NCBI RefSeq assembly: GCF_019931215.1
Contig: NZ_JAIOUB010000004.1
Location: forward strand, 248,001-312,000
DNA from: Alcanivorax limicola
GTDB lineage: Bacteria; Pseudomonadota; Gammaproteobacteria; Pseudomonadales; Alcanivoracaceae
Reading direction: 5' to 3'
Length of the DNA: 64,000 bases
Part shown: one piece after another, positions 63,898 to 64,000 of the stretch
How positions within the stretch are numbered: position 1 is the first letter of the stretch
Layout of the letters: each line of letters opens with the position of its first letter
Translations under genes and position numbers: made by a program
The notes under the pieces: generated by a model
The model's input: only the letters and a program-made list of their open reading frames with translations
The model's database searches: none
Told to the model about the DNA's origin: nothing

Positions 63898-64000
63898 ATG
63901 ACCCTTCAGCCCAGCGACATGCCGCTGCTGCTTGAGCCGGAACACCTCAACGCACACCTTGGCGATGCCGGATTGCTGATCGTGGATCTCAGCAAAGCGC
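63898..64000 (+). CDS. Rhodanese-type sulfurtransferase, 5' part
   Basis: The first 34 residues are in the window: MTLQPSDMPLLLEPEHLNAHLGD..LLIVDLSKA. The pattern 'hL..hLgd..hhIVDhs' is the start of a tandem-rhodanese thiosulfate/3-mercaptopyruvate sulfurtransferase. The catalytic part lies beyond the window. Starts at ATG 63898, 22 bp after the hairpin. Confidence 0.6.
   Translation, partial: MTLQPSDMPLLLEPEHLNAHLGDAGLLIVDLSKA

Overview
The window is one continuous, gene-dense, visibly GC-rich stretch of a gammaproteobacterial chromosome. The housekeeping order (radA, dnaB-rplI-rpsR-priB-rpsF, rlmB-rnr, tRNA-Leu, purA-hisZ-hflC-hflK-hflX-hfq-miaA, mutL-amidase-tsaE-nnr, queG, orn, rsgA) is the one familiar from Pseudomonadales/Oceanospirillales. 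The two membrane fatty-acid desaturases, the DesC/DesT-like partners, the RibBX-type riboflavin enzyme and the many CGGSSSS-type lipoproteins fit a marine, lipid-active genus such as Alcanivorax or a relative. That placement is inference from gene content, not from a search.

Layout. 1-2.7 kb: end of an unknown gene and a secreted DUF1566 lipoprotein. 2.7-7.6 kb (minus strand): glyA, nrdR, ribD, riboflavin synthase and ribBX; ribH and nusB, often found next, are missing here. 7.7-12.1 kb: a membrane hydrolase, an outer-membrane-like protein and a large acidic lipoprotein. 12.4-14.5 kb: ettA and a PilZ protein. 14.5-20.1 kb (minus): radA, alr, dnaB and the rpsF ribosomal operon, in which priB appears to start at a CTG overlapping the rpsF stop. 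20.2-21.5 kb: two overlapping secreted proteins that look like diverged paralogues. 21.5-28.4 kb: rlmB, rnr, tRNA-Leu(CAG) with a clear promoter and terminator, a small membrane protein, a large Hpt-REC-REC-GGDEF-EAL protein with degenerate output domains, and a YqaE-type peptide. 28.6-36.7 kb (minus): miaA, hfq, hflX, hflK, hflC, hisZ, purA.

Two accessory blocks interrupt the conserved order. Block A (about 36.8-45.3 kb) sits between miaA and mutL. It carries a glycosyltransferase plus PAP2 phosphatase behind a Pho-box-like sequence, a TraF-like outer-membrane protein, an SLH-domain lipoprotein, an MDR oxidoreductase, a desaturase and an unknown exported protein. Block B (about 52.1-58.0 kb) sits between queG and orn. 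It carries a desaturase, its ferredoxin-reductase partner, a FabR/DesT-like repressor, a SulP transporter and a universal stress protein. Each block holds one member of the same desaturase family. The right end carries orn, an inserted SDR gene, rsgA, an AraC regulator, a penicillin-acylase-type lipoprotein and the start of a rhodanese gene.

The most interesting leads are (i) the Pho-box/glycosyltransferase/PAP2 unit as a candidate phosphate-starvation lipid-remodelling module, (ii) a heat-shock-type hfq promoter whose -35 element is duplicated by a 14-bp tandem repeat, (iii) the CTG start of priB, (iv) the des operator lying between -10 and -35 together with four 11-bp repeats before the desaturase, and (v) SLH modules on a gammaproteobacterial lipoprotein. 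No CRISPR array, insertion sequence, prophage or rRNA was seen.
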